A stretch of DNA of 64,000 nucleotides, from positions 725,501 through 789,500 of the forward strand of contig NZ_CP004388.1 of the NCBI RefSeq assembly GCF_000300235.2. Reading direction: 5' to 3'. The position numbers and the translations under genes are program-made. Source of the DNA: Thalassospira xiamenensis M-5 = DSM 17429 (GTDB lineage Bacteria > Pseudomonadota > Alphaproteobacteria > Rhodospirillales > Thalassospiraceae). Shown here one piece after another: positions 1 to 8,211 of the stretch (the first letter of the stretch is position 1; every line of letters starts with the position of its first letter). The notes under the pieces were generated by a model. It searched no databases. It was not told the origin of the DNA and was given only the letters and a program-made list of their open reading frames with translations.

Positions 1-85
1 TTGCCGAAGCGGCAGTCGGAGCAGCAAGCGCAGTCGCTGCAAGCAGACCTGCACCGATCGCCGCTTTGACGAAATTCGCTTTCAT
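1..85 (-). CDS. Exported protein, N-terminal fragment (gene runs off the window)
   Basis: The minus strand has an ATG at 85-83 preceded by a good ribosome binding site (GGGAGG, about 93-98). It encodes a Lys-containing N-terminus followed by a long Ala/Leu/Gly-rich hydrophobic run ending in a small-residue motif (APTAASA), which is a typical Sec signal peptide with the cleavage site at or just past the window edge. Only about 28 residues are visible, so the mature protein and its function cannot be named. The start is well supported; the rest lies outside. Confidence 0.7.
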   Translation of the reverse strand, partial: MKANFVKAAIGAGLLAATALAAPTAASA

Positions 86-485
86 ATAAGATGCCTCCCT
101 CAAGGCTGGCCCGAACAATCTGCACAGGTGGCTGCTGGCCTTGAACGGCTCATGCATTGCAATTTGCGCAAATAGACGGGCGGGTTTACCCGATCCAACA
201 TTTATGTTGGCAATCGACGAGGGAAAATAATCAGGGTTTCTGGGTATCGTCAACGTTTCCTGCGGGGTTTTACGTAGGACGATCTGATCGAATGAATGAT
301 GAATTTATGTCAAGTGTTTGTTATTTTTATGAAATTGTCCCCCACAATCGGGTATGGGAGCCGTGCATTTTTTTCGGGTCTATACATGACCGAACGGAAA
401 AACACATAAAGCTAACGTGCTTTTCCATCCGATCTATCTTCTTGAAATTTCTAGATTCGTTTGATCGCGGAACCCCTTGCGCCGA
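86..485. other. Intergenic region, 400 bp, no gene supported
   Basis: This stretch separates the exported-protein start from the end of the first threonine aldolase gene. It is more A/T-rich than its surroundings and has a short perfect palindrome (CCAACATTTATGTTGG, 195-210) that could be an operator or mRNA hairpin for the leftward gene. An open frame at 157-561 has no ribosome binding site, no recognisable domain, and runs into the aldolase gene on the other strand, so I do not call it. Confidence 0.5.
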
Positions 486-1511
486 TCAATTGCGCGCAAT
501 GCGATCATTAAGCTCACTGATTTGCGCGATATCCGTGTTCCACGCCGTCACAAATCGATAAATATCCGCCCCCAATGACGGCCACGGATAAAACAGCGCC
601 CCGGCATCGCGCATTTTCTGCGCCAGTTCGGCGGGGATATTCGCAAAAATCTCGTTGCCATCAGCGGCATGCGCCAATGTTGCCCCATGCGACACCAGCA
701 TGTCACAAAGGGTTTTGGCCGCCCCGTTGGCGTGGCGCGCATTGCGCAGCCAAAGATCATCCTTCACATAGGCCAAAAGCTGCGAGGCCAGATAACGATG
801 CTTGGAATACAGATGTCCGCTGCGCTTTCGGGCCTGCTCGACCTTGCCGCGAAGCGACGTATCAAACAGGACAATCGCATCAACCGCCTGCGCACCGTTT
901 TTGGTTGCCCCGAAGCTGATCGCATCAACGCCGGCCTTCCATGTGATATCAGCCGGGTGGCAGCCCAGATGTGCAACCGCATTGGCAAACCGTGCGCCAT
1001 CCATGAAAAGCCGAAGGTCACGCTTTTTGCAAATCGCGCCAATGGCTGCGAGCTCATCGGCGGTGTAAACCGTGCCCAGTTCGGTCGCCTGCGTGATCGC
1101 CACGCATTCCGGGGCCACCGAATGCACCCCGCGATCAACCCGGCTTGCCAGAAACGCATCCAGATTGTCGGCTTCAAGCTTTGCCGCCGGGCCATCAACC
1201 GGCATCAGCTTTGCGCCACCGGTAAAGAATGCAACGCCCGTGCTTTCATCTTCGTTGATATGGGCCTCGTGATGGCAAACGATCCCGCCAAACGGTGATA
1301 CCAGTGCCGACAGGCTGATACAGTTTGCCGCGGTGCCGGTGGCGACCGGAACAACGGCCACTTCCCTGTCAAACAGCTCGGCAAAGGCCGCGTCAAGCTG
1401 CTGGCTGGTGTCATCCGCCCCATAAGCAGGCGCATTGCCGCTGGCTTCATGTTCCAGCGCTGCCAGGATTTCCGGGCACAGGGGCGATACATTGTCAGAG
1501 GCAAAATTCAT
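486..1511 (-). CDS. ltaE: Low-specificity L-threonine aldolase, copy A
   Basis: A 341-residue PLP enzyme of the beta-eliminating lyase/threonine aldolase family, which cleaves L-threonine or L-allo-threonine to glycine and acetaldehyde in the cytosol. The N-terminus (MNFASDNVSP) is characteristic. The PLP-binding segments are visible: the GTAAN region near residue 60, DGAR at 171-174 (Asp facing the pyridine nitrogen), and the Schiff-base lysine K204 in SFGATKNGA. Length and start fit the family, although no strong ribosome binding site is seen. It lies about 100 bp downstream of a close paralogue on the same strand, so the pair is a tandem duplication. The substrate preference of each copy cannot be read from sequence. 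Confidence 0.9.
   Translation of the reverse strand: MNFASDNVSPLCPEILAALEHEASGNAPAYGADDTSQQLDAAFAELFDREVAVVPVATGTAANCISLSALVSPFGGIVCHHEAHINEDESTGVAFFTGGAKLMPVDGPAAKLEADNLDAFLASRVDRGVHSVAPECVAITQATELGTVYTADELAAIGAICKKRDLRLFMDGARFANAVAHLGCHPADITWKAGVDAISFGATKNGAQAVDAIVLFDTSLRGKVEQARKRSGHLYSKHRYLASQLLAYVKDDLWLRNARHANGAAKTLCDMLVSHGATLAHAADGNEIFANIPAELAQKMRDAGALFYPWPSLGADIYRFVTAWNTDIAQISELNDRIARN
733..782. repeat. 50-bp segment shared by the two aldolase genes (copy A)
   Basis: This segment is base-for-base identical to 1853-1902 in the neighbouring paralogue, while sequence on both sides diverges at codon third positions. It encodes the conserved LLAYVKDDLWLRNARHA region in both proteins. Confidence 0.85.
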
Positions 1512-1614
1512 CGAACGGGTCCGTGTCTTGTGGTGGCGTTAATGCGGGGCGGGGCGTCATTCCGCCAACCGGCCACCCTTTATCACATGCGATCCGTTTG
1601 AATGGCAATGATGC

Positions 1615-2628
1615 CTATAGTGTTTCCGGCAAGGTACGGATTGCCTCAATCGGGCTGTTCCAGCCGCTAACAAAGCGAAACGCATCCGCCCCGACCGCGG
1701 GCCATGGGCGGAACACCAGCCCGGCCTTGCGCAACCGATCCGCCAGATCATCATCCATATGCACAAACAGCTCGTTGCCCTGCGGGGTGAATGCCGCACG
1801 CGCACCAAGGGTTTCAAGCGACTGGCAAAGGGCGCCTGCGGCCTGATTGGCATGGCGCGCATTGCGCAGCCAAAGATCATCCTTCACATAGGCCAAAAGC
1901 TGTGCAGCCAGATAACGGTGCTTGGAAAACAGATGCCCACCGCGTTTGCGCGCCTTTTCGACCCGACCGCGCAATGACGGATCAAACAGGATGATCGCAT
2001 CCACCGCCATCGCCCCGTTCTTGGTTGCCCCAAAGCTTAAAACATCAAGCCCCGCCTTCCAGGTAATGTCCGCCGGATGGCAACCAAGGGCGGCAATGGC
2101 ATTGGCAAATCGCGCCCCGTCCATGAAAAACTTCATGCCATGCGCCCTGGCGACCTTCCCAATCGCCTGAACTTCATCAACGTCATAGATCGTACCGAAT
2201 TCGGTCGCCTGTGTGATGGCAACACATTCCGGGTCAACCGAATGCATGCCATGGGTATTTTCGCGGGTTAAAAACGCATCAAGCGTTTCGGGCAAAAGCT
2301 TCGCAGATGGCCCGTCCATGGTCAGAAGCTTCGCCCCGTTGCCATAAAATGCCACCCCGGTCGATTCCGTGCGGTTTATATGCGCCTGATGATGGCAGGC
2401 CACCCCGCCAAACGGGGACACCAGTGCCGACAACCCGACAAGATTGGCCGCCGTCCCGGTGGCCACCGGCACCACCGCGACCTCCTTGCCAAACAGGTCC
2501 GAAAACGCGTGATCAAGCTGCTGGCTTGCCGCATCCGCGCCATAAGGCAGGGCGGGATCGCTGGCCTCGCCAATCGCGGCAAGGATTTCCGGGCAGATCG
2601 GCGACACGTTGTCAGACGAAAAATTCAT
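1615..2628 (-). CDS. ltaE: Low-specificity L-threonine aldolase, copy B
   Basis: A 337-residue paralogue of the preceding gene with the same N-terminus (MNFSSDNVSP) and the same PLP motifs: DGAR at 170-173 and lysine K203 in SFGATKNGA. The frame stays open upstream to 2709, but the start is placed at 2628 because it matches copy A exactly and the extra 27 residues have no family counterpart. The copies differ along most of their length yet share a 50-bp identical stretch (1853-1902 and 733-782), which suggests gene conversion or strong constraint. It is upstream of copy A in transcription and probably co-transcribed with it. Confidence 0.9.
   Translation of the reverse strand: MNFSSDNVSPICPEILAAIGEASDPALPYGADAASQQLDHAFSDLFGKEVAVVPVATGTAANLVGLSALVSPFGGVACHHQAHINRTESTGVAFYGNGAKLLTMDGPSAKLLPETLDAFLTRENTHGMHSVDPECVAITQATEFGTIYDVDEVQAIGKVARAHGMKFFMDGARFANAIAALGCHPADITWKAGLDVLSFGATKNGAMAVDAIILFDPSLRGRVEKARKRGGHLFSKHRYLAAQLLAYVKDDLWLRNARHANQAAGALCQSLETLGARAAFTPQGNELFVHMDDDLADRLRKAGLVFRPWPAVGADAFRFVSGWNSPIEAIRTLPETL
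1853..1902. repeat. 50-bp segment shared by the two aldolase genes (copy B)
   Basis: Partner of 733-782, in direct orientation 1,120 bp away. The pair could serve as a recombination site that collapses the tandem duplication. Confidence 0.85.
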
Positions 2629-2717
2629 CGGGGCCTCGGTTCTGTAAGGTGGGGCAGGGGCTTTAGGTAACAGGATATTCAGCTTCGGTTGATCGCATGT
2701 GAAATGCAAGAAACGGG

Positions 2718-5033
2718 TTACTTGCTGGTTGCGACAAAAACACCATCCCAGTCCGGCGGTGGCGGGCTGGCACGGAAAGTCGCAATGCGATCCCGATAAA
2801 GCCCGTAAAGCCCCGCAAGGTCAAATTGCCCGATCATGTCGGTCGCAAGATTGATGCATTCATCAATCAGTCGTTCCGTACCATCCCAATCCTGCAATCG
2901 ATAGCTCTGGATCATCTCCATATGGCGGTCAAGCAGGTCGGCAAATTCCGCGCTATGGGCAATCGTACTGTCGCCCAGAAGGGTAAAGATGCGCACCGCC
3001 TCGCTTTTGCCCTTCACGGCAATCAGGTCAAGCTCAAGGATGGCGAAACCATCCGCCGCCTGTCTTGCCGTTTCCTCGCCAATGACAATGCCGACACCGT
3101 AATTTTTTGACTGTCCCTCAAGCCGTGAAGCCAGATTGACCGCATCGCCCAGCACCGAATAATCAAACCGCTGATCAGACCCCATATTGCCGACAAGGCA
3201 ATTGCCGCTATTGATCCCGATCCCGATATTCAGTGGCAGATAGTCCTGGCCTTCCTCGGTCGCTTCTTCTGCACGGCGCGCATTCAGATGTTCAAGCGCA
3301 TCAAACATCGCAAGGGCACTTTCGCAGGCCCGGCGCGCATGTGCGGGCACGTCAAGCGGCGCGTTCCAGAACGCCATGATGCAGTCGCCCATATATTTGT
3401 CGATGGTGCCTTCGCGGTCCAGAATCGCCTTGCTAAGCGGGGTGAGCAACCGGTTGATCAGGCGGGTCAATCCCTGCGGGTTGGATTTGAACCCCTCCGA
3501 GATCGAGGTAAACCCGCGCACATCGCAAAACAGCAATGTCATGTCGCGGGTTTCTCCGCCCAGTTTCAAACGTTCCGGGTGGCGGGCAAGCTGTTCAACC
3601 AGTGCTGGTGACAGATAGTTGGCAAAGGCCGCGCGCACCTGTTTGCGTTCGCCTTCGGTGCGCATGAAGCCGATTGAACTGGCAATCAGATAAACCGCCA
3701 CCAGCGACACCGCGCCGTAAACCGGATCGATCAGGATTTGATGGCTGCTATAGGCCCACCATGAAAACCCGCCTGCTGCCACGGTCATGGTGCCACCAAT
3801 GATTGCCGGCCAGACCGCACCAAGCTTCGGGATCGCCAGCACGAAAAACAGCCCCACCAGCAACAATACAAGCGTCTCGATCTCCGCAACCCAATATGGC
3901 CGCGTCAGGAACTGGCCCAGAAGCATCTGCTCTAACATCTCGGCATGGATTTCAACACCGGGCAGAACCGGATCAAGCGGCGTGGATCGCAAATCAAGCA
4001 ACCCCGCCGCACTGGTGCCAATCAGAACAACCGTGTTTTCAAGGGCCCGTTCGGGAAGGTTGCCTTTGATCACGTCGGCGGCGGAAATATATCGTTCGGC
4101 GCGGTGCCCGGCGAAATGGACCCACATATGGCCCGATTGATCGGTGGGGATGGTGACCTCGCCAACCCGGATGGCTTCAACGCCTTCGGCGGTGGTCCAT
4201 CGCGTTGTGCCGCTCGCTCCCGATAGCCGCACATTCATGGTGCGCGGGGCATCCTGAAGAATACGGAAAACTTCCATCGAAAGCGTCGGGTAAACCGGCT
4301 TGCCGATCAGCGGTTCCTCGTGATCAAGCGCTAGCATCAGCGGAACCCGGCGCACAACCCCGTCCTGCTCGGGCGATACATTAATGATCGCATTGCCGGC
4401 GGCGGCTTCCTCAATCACCGAAAGGTTCGCGGTCGCCCCCGAAAGAACCGGAATGAAATCCGCCAGATGCCGACCGGCTTCGCCGCCAACGCTGAAATTG
4501 CCGACCTGCCGGGGCAGGGTGCTGAACGGTTGTGATGTCAGTTGGGCGGCGGTAACCACCTGCCCGACACCATTGATAAACTCGGCAAACAGCAAATCAT
4601 GATCAGGCAGGGTTTCGGCAAGTTTTGCCAAGGCGTCGCTGTTATCATTTTTGGGCCAGTCATGCACGACCCGTGCGGGCGATGTGCGGTCCGGCTCGGC
4701 AAACACGATATCGAAACCGACAACCTGCGCGCCTGCCAGCCGCAACCTGTAAATCAGTTCCGCAAGCCTCGTGCGCGGCCACGGCCATTGCCCCATTTCG
4801 TCAAGGCTGCGCTCGTCAATATCAATGATCCTGACACCCGCATCCTCGAACGCACGCGGCGCGATCCGCTGATAGGTATCAAACACCGACATCCGCAACT
4901 GCCCGACCAGCGGCACATCCTGCCAGCGCAGAACCACACAAACCAGAAGCACGGCCAGCGGCACCAGATAATGCAGCCACAAGGTCACGCGTGCGCGTGA
5001 AAGGCGTCCGGGTGTGTTTGGTTGATCGGTCAC
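2718..5033 (-). CDS. CHASE2-domain class III adenylate/guanylate cyclase, membrane-bound
   Basis: A 771-residue sensor cyclase. After a first membrane segment (about 15-35) comes a periplasmic CHASE2 domain (about 45-350, including the typical DIDERSLDEMGQWPWPR stretch). Three closely spaced membrane helices follow (about 365-440), then a cytosolic class III nucleotide cyclase domain (about 480-680). The metal-binding Asp is seen in FCDVRGFTS (near 503) and the catalytic Asn/Arg segment in GDAVNLASRLEG (near 631). It should make cAMP (or less likely cGMP) in response to a periplasmic ligand. It is last in a three-gene operon after a FecR-domain protein and a TPR/beta-barrel protein; CHASE2-FecR linkage is recurrent in Proteobacteria. 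The ligand is unknown. Confidence 0.9.
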   Translation of the reverse strand: MTDQPNTPGRLSRARVTLWLHYLVPLAVLLVCVVLRWQDVPLVGQLRMSVFDTYQRIAPRAFEDAGVRIIDIDERSLDEMGQWPWPRTRLAELIYRLRLAGAQVVGFDIVFAEPDRTSPARVVHDWPKNDNSDALAKLAETLPDHDLLFAEFINGVGQVVTAAQLTSQPFSTLPRQVGNFSVGGEAGRHLADFIPVLSGATANLSVIEEAAAGNAIINVSPEQDGVVRRVPLMLALDHEEPLIGKPVYPTLSMEVFRILQDAPRTMNVRLSGASGTTRWTTAEGVEAIRVGEVTIPTDQSGHMWVHFAGHRAERYISAADVIKGNLPERALENTVVLIGTSAAGLLDLRSTPLDPVLPGVEIHAEMLEQMLLGQFLTRPYWVAEIETLVLLLVGLFFVLAIPKLGAVWPAIIGGTMTVAAGGFSWWAYSSHQILIDPVYGAVSLVAVYLIASSIGFMRTEGERKQVRAAFANYLSPALVEQLARHPERLKLGGETRDMTLLFCDVRGFTSISEGFKSNPQGLTRLINRLLTPLSKAILDREGTIDKYMGDCIMAFWNAPLDVPAHARRACESALAMFDALEHLNARRAEEATEEGQDYLPLNIGIGINSGNCLVGNMGSDQRFDYSVLGDAVNLASRLEGQSKNYGVGIVIGEETARQAADGFAILELDLIAVKGKSEAVRIFTLLGDSTIAHSAEFADLLDRHMEMIQSYRLQDWDGTERLIDECINLATDMIGQFDLAGLYGLYRDRIATFRASPPPPDWDGVFVATSK

Positions 5034-5046
5034 GTCAATACCAAAG

Positions 5047-6486
5047 CTATGGGGTCAACGTACCTGACGATGCGTTTCCGTCGGGGGCCGCTGTGGTTTT
5101 AACATTGAAATCCACATGCGTTGCATCAGTAAATGTAGCGGACGGGTTGCAGTTCATCGTATTGCATGCTTCGTTATAAAGGAAATGGCTAGAATCGAAT
5201 TTTACGGCGCCGCTAATTGAATTGTCGTAATCAAACCCAGAGAAAGAAGCGGATCCCCCCGTAGCTGTACCATCATTTATACCGCTGAAATTGACGCTAA
5301 TCTTGCGGTTCGCGTAGTCAATCGTGGTGGCAAACGAGTATGAAACAGCACCGCCTGTAACGTCCAAAGTACCGGTGGAAGCTGATGCGCTTGATACGAG
5401 ACGAAGCGCATCATAGGTGAATGGATCGTTGCCATTATCGGTGCCACCACCATTATTCTGCGTGGTTTTTTCAATCTGGTTCAAGGCCGTGGCGGCATCC
5501 GTGACACTGCCCCCGGCATTCGTGCTCGATACCTGCGCCATGGCGACGTCAAGTGTCGAGGCCATGGTTGATCCGGTTTGCGTTGTTGCCTGACGGGTCT
5601 GCTGTGTCGTCAGGCTGTTGCCACCCGATGCAGACGCGGAGGATGCTGTGCTGCCGCCCTCGTTCTGGCTGTTCGATGCCGTGCGCACCAATGCGCGCGA
5701 AAAGTCGAATGTTGCAAGGCTCTCCGGGAAGCGGATCGGTTCGGTGACCTTGTTGTTGGCAACAAACACACCGAAATTCTCGCCGGTCACGTTTTCACTG
5801 TTGCCGTTCTGGTCAAACACGGCAAAGGCACCGGGGCGCGATGTGGTGTCATTGCGCGAAAGGCCCGGCCCCTGATTGACCGCCATGAAAATCTGCGGGC
5901 CTGTGCCGCTATTGTTTCCATCGCTTGAAAAATCAAAACTGCCCGGCACGATCTGGTTGGCTTCATCGGCTGAAACCGACCGGATCAGCCCGATGGTGCC
6001 GCGAATGCCAATCGATCCGACCGGCAGATTGACATCCATGCTTGATGGATTTTTAAGCGGGATTTTACCGGTGACAAACCGCACGACGCCGCGCGCCATA
6101 TCGGCAACGATCCTGCCATCGCCGGTCACCGGGTCATAAACGAATTCATCAATCGCAAGGTCGCTGTTCGGGCCGATGGTAAACACCGTTTCATCAAGCA
6201 ACAGGATCTGCATGCCTGAATGGGCCGATGTGGTGATGCGGTCGCCAAGGTAAACCGGCATGCCGCTTTCAACCAGCACGCCAACCTCGCCAACCGACTG
6301 CGCCAGAAGCACCTCGCCCCTGACCGCAGCAGAAACCCCCGCCATTTCACCGCTGCGTTCGGCCTGCGCCATCGTGACACTGGCCAGAACTGCCGCCCCT
6401 GAAAGGACTGCAATCCGCAAATGTCTTGTCCGCTTTGCGAAACGGGGGGCCAAAGCTTTAAATACCGACATCCCTAGAACTCTCAT
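5047..6486 (-). CDS. FecR-domain exported protein
   Basis: A 479-residue protein with an N-terminal signal peptide (basic start, hydrophobic 24-40, cleavage after AQA near 42). A FecR domain follows (about 60-165; motifs DRITTSAHSGMQILLLDETVFTIGPNS and LPVGSIGIRGT). The middle is a low-complexity Ser/Thr/Gln/Asn-rich linker (about 260-350). The C-terminal ~115 residues are Gly/Ser-rich beta strands (pattern around YSFATTIDYANRKISVNFSGI) ending without a membrane anchor. This tail looks like the lipocalin-sized beta-barrel found in Slam-exported proteins, but that is an inference. The gene sits 13 bp upstream of the CHASE2 cyclase and 19 bp downstream of a Slam-like barrel gene, so the three probably form one operon. 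Confidence 0.8.
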   Translation of the reverse strand: MRVLGMSVFKALAPRFAKRTRHLRIAVLSGAAVLASVTMAQAERSGEMAGVSAAVRGEVLLAQSVGEVGVLVESGMPVYLGDRITTSAHSGMQILLLDETVFTIGPNSDLAIDEFVYDPVTGDGRIVADMARGVVRFVTGKIPLKNPSSMDVNLPVGSIGIRGTIGLIRSVSADEANQIVPGSFDFSSDGNNSGTGPQIFMAVNQGPGLSRNDTTSRPGAFAVFDQNGNSENVTGENFGVFVANNKVTEPIRFPESLATFDFSRALVRTASNSQNEGGSTASSASASGGNSLTTQQTRQATTQTGSTMASTLDVAMAQVSSTNAGGSVTDAATALNQIEKTTQNNGGGTDNGNDPFTYDALRLVSSASASTGTLDVTGGAVSYSFATTIDYANRKISVNFSGINDGTATGGSASFSGFDYDNSISGAVKFDSSHFLYNEACNTMNCNPSATFTDATHVDFNVKTTAAPDGNASSGTLTP

Positions 6487-6505
6487 TCCCTAGAACTCCC
6501 GCCCC

Positions 6506-7996
6506 TTAGAATTCCCAACGGCGCGTCAGGAAAAACTGCGCGCGCGCGTTATGATATTCGTAATTGGGAATGTTTGATTCTGTGTTCAGATATTCACCGG
6601 TGACCGACCAGTTGATCGGTGCCAGAAAGGCATATATCTGTCCTGCCGTTTTGCTATCCCCAAACAAGTCATCTGGCAGCATTTGCGAAAGCGGCGCACC
6701 ATAGGTCAGTCGCAATCTCGTCGTCCGGTCCTGTCGGTGTTGCGGCGAATTGCCGGTCACCAGAAAGTCCGGATCGCGATATTGATCAAGACCATAGCGA
6801 ACACCTCCGCTGATATAACTTCCCCCGCCAAACAGATAAGCATGGATCAGTTCCGCACTCAAGCTGTCATAACTGTTGAAATTGCGTGCGGCTTCCTTTT
6901 TACCCGCATTAAGATCAATCGTCGTGCGGTTTGACGGGCTCCAGGCGTAATTCACCCCGGTTCGTGCGCCATATCGCTGCCCGGAATGCAGCCGAAGCGC
7001 ACTTGATTCCGTCGTATTCTGATACCGTTCATCGGCATAGCTGACTTCGGTGTAAAGATTGGTATCAGGCCGGATGTTCCAGTCCGCACGCAATCGGCCG
7101 CTTCGCGATGTCAGGTATTTTTCCCGCGAAAGCGACTGCACCGTCTGGTTTATCACCGGGGTCAGGCTGAAATATCCGCCGCGGATACGCGCGCCAAGGT
7201 CAACCGAGAACGACCCCAGATCAAGGCTGTCAATCTGCACCTGATCGCTGCCATAGCCGGTCAGGGCGGCAAAAACCTCGTGCCCTTCCTGATAGCCAAG
7301 GTCATAGCTGATGTCATAACGCATCGCCCCGATATGGGCGATATCGTTGCGCGGCTTGTCCTCGGATGCCGTGATGTTGGTCAGGGTCCCGGTAACAAGC
7401 TGCTGCTTGTCAGACGGTGCGGCATTGCGGTTGCTGTCAATCTGGCTGCCAAAGGTCACGGTCAGATACTGATGAAGCCGCTTGCGCCGTGTCTCAATCG
7501 CCGAAAGGTATCGGTCGATATCGGCCGCAACATCGGGCGATACATTCATTGCCCGCAGGCGTTCAAACTGCGCGCGGGCTTCATCAAGGCTATCAAGCCG
7601 ATAAAGCACAATCGCGTAATAAAGCCGGACTGCGGCAAGATCGGGATCAAGCACAAGGATGCGTTCCAGTGTCGCCGACGCCCCGCGGACATCCCCGCGC
7701 GCAATCTGCGCCTTGGCCCAGCGGAAATTCAGGACAACATCATCGGGACTGGCCAGAACATCGGCAAAGCTGATATCGCTGCCATCATCGGTCTGAAGCA
7801 AAAGGCGTGATCGTTCCGCCGCATCCATGATCTGCGTAAAATCGCCAATGAAATTCCGGGCTTCATCTGTACGGACATCGACACTTTGCTGTGCGCTTGT
7901 TGTTGTCGCGCCTGTTATCAGCATGCCGCACAGGACAATCAAACCCGTGCCGCACCGCCATCTGAGCGATTTCAATATTTTTCCCCAAGGTCGCAA
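6506..7996 (-). CDS. TPR-containing outer-membrane beta-barrel protein, Slam-like (DUF560 type)
   Basis: A 496-residue exported protein with a signal peptide (about 1-36). TPR-like helices follow (about 85-165; FRWAKAQIARGDVRGASATLERILVLDPDLAAVRLYYAIVLYRL). From about 175 to the end it consists of alternating amphipathic strands finishing in FFLTRRWEF; a terminal phenylalanine is the usual outer-membrane beta-signal. This TPR-plus-barrel plan matches surface lipoprotein assembly modifier (Slam) proteins, which translocate substrates across the outer membrane. It is first in an operon with the FecR-domain protein, a plausible substrate. The Slam assignment comes from architecture and is not proven. 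Confidence 0.7.
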   Translation of the reverse strand: MRPWGKILKSLRWRCGTGLIVLCGMLITGATTTSAQQSVDVRTDEARNFIGDFTQIMDAAERSRLLLQTDDGSDISFADVLASPDDVVLNFRWAKAQIARGDVRGASATLERILVLDPDLAAVRLYYAIVLYRLDSLDEARAQFERLRAMNVSPDVAADIDRYLSAIETRRKRLHQYLTVTFGSQIDSNRNAAPSDKQQLVTGTLTNITASEDKPRNDIAHIGAMRYDISYDLGYQEGHEVFAALTGYGSDQVQIDSLDLGSFSVDLGARIRGGYFSLTPVINQTVQSLSREKYLTSRSGRLRADWNIRPDTNLYTEVSYADERYQNTTESSALRLHSGQRYGARTGVNYAWSPSNRTTIDLNAGKKEAARNFNSYDSLSAELIHAYLFGGGSYISGGVRYGLDQYRDPDFLVTGNSPQHRQDRTTRLRLTYGAPLSQMLPDDLFGDSKTAGQIYAFLAPINWSVTGEYLNTESNIPNYEYHNARAQFFLTRRWEF

Positions 7997-8157
7997 CCCG
8001 GCTTTGCTTTTTTCAGTCTACCCACCCCAATGCGATACCTGAACAAAACCGGTCTGATTTTATCGTTATAGATTATTGATTATACGGTCTGTGGGAAAGT
8101 CATGCGTTTGAATGATACCAAGTCTATGCAATGGTCTTTATACTTATTCGTAAGTAC

Positions 8158-8186
8158 AAAGGCCCGGCAATTTGCCGGGCCTTTTG
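8158..8186 (-). terminator. Rho-independent terminator downstream of tldD
   Basis: A GC-rich inverted repeat (GGCCCGGCAA / TTGCCGGGCC, 8161-8180) has T-rich sequence on both sides. It lies just past the tldD stop and can also act on rightward transcripts. Confidence 0.8.
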
Positions 8187-8211
8187 CTTCAAAACAAGTT
8201 CTAAATTCAAC

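Noticed and set aside
157..561. 134-codon plus-strand open frame in the first intergenic region
   Set aside because: No ribosome binding site, no recognisable domain, and it overlaps the end of the threonine aldolase gene on the other strand.
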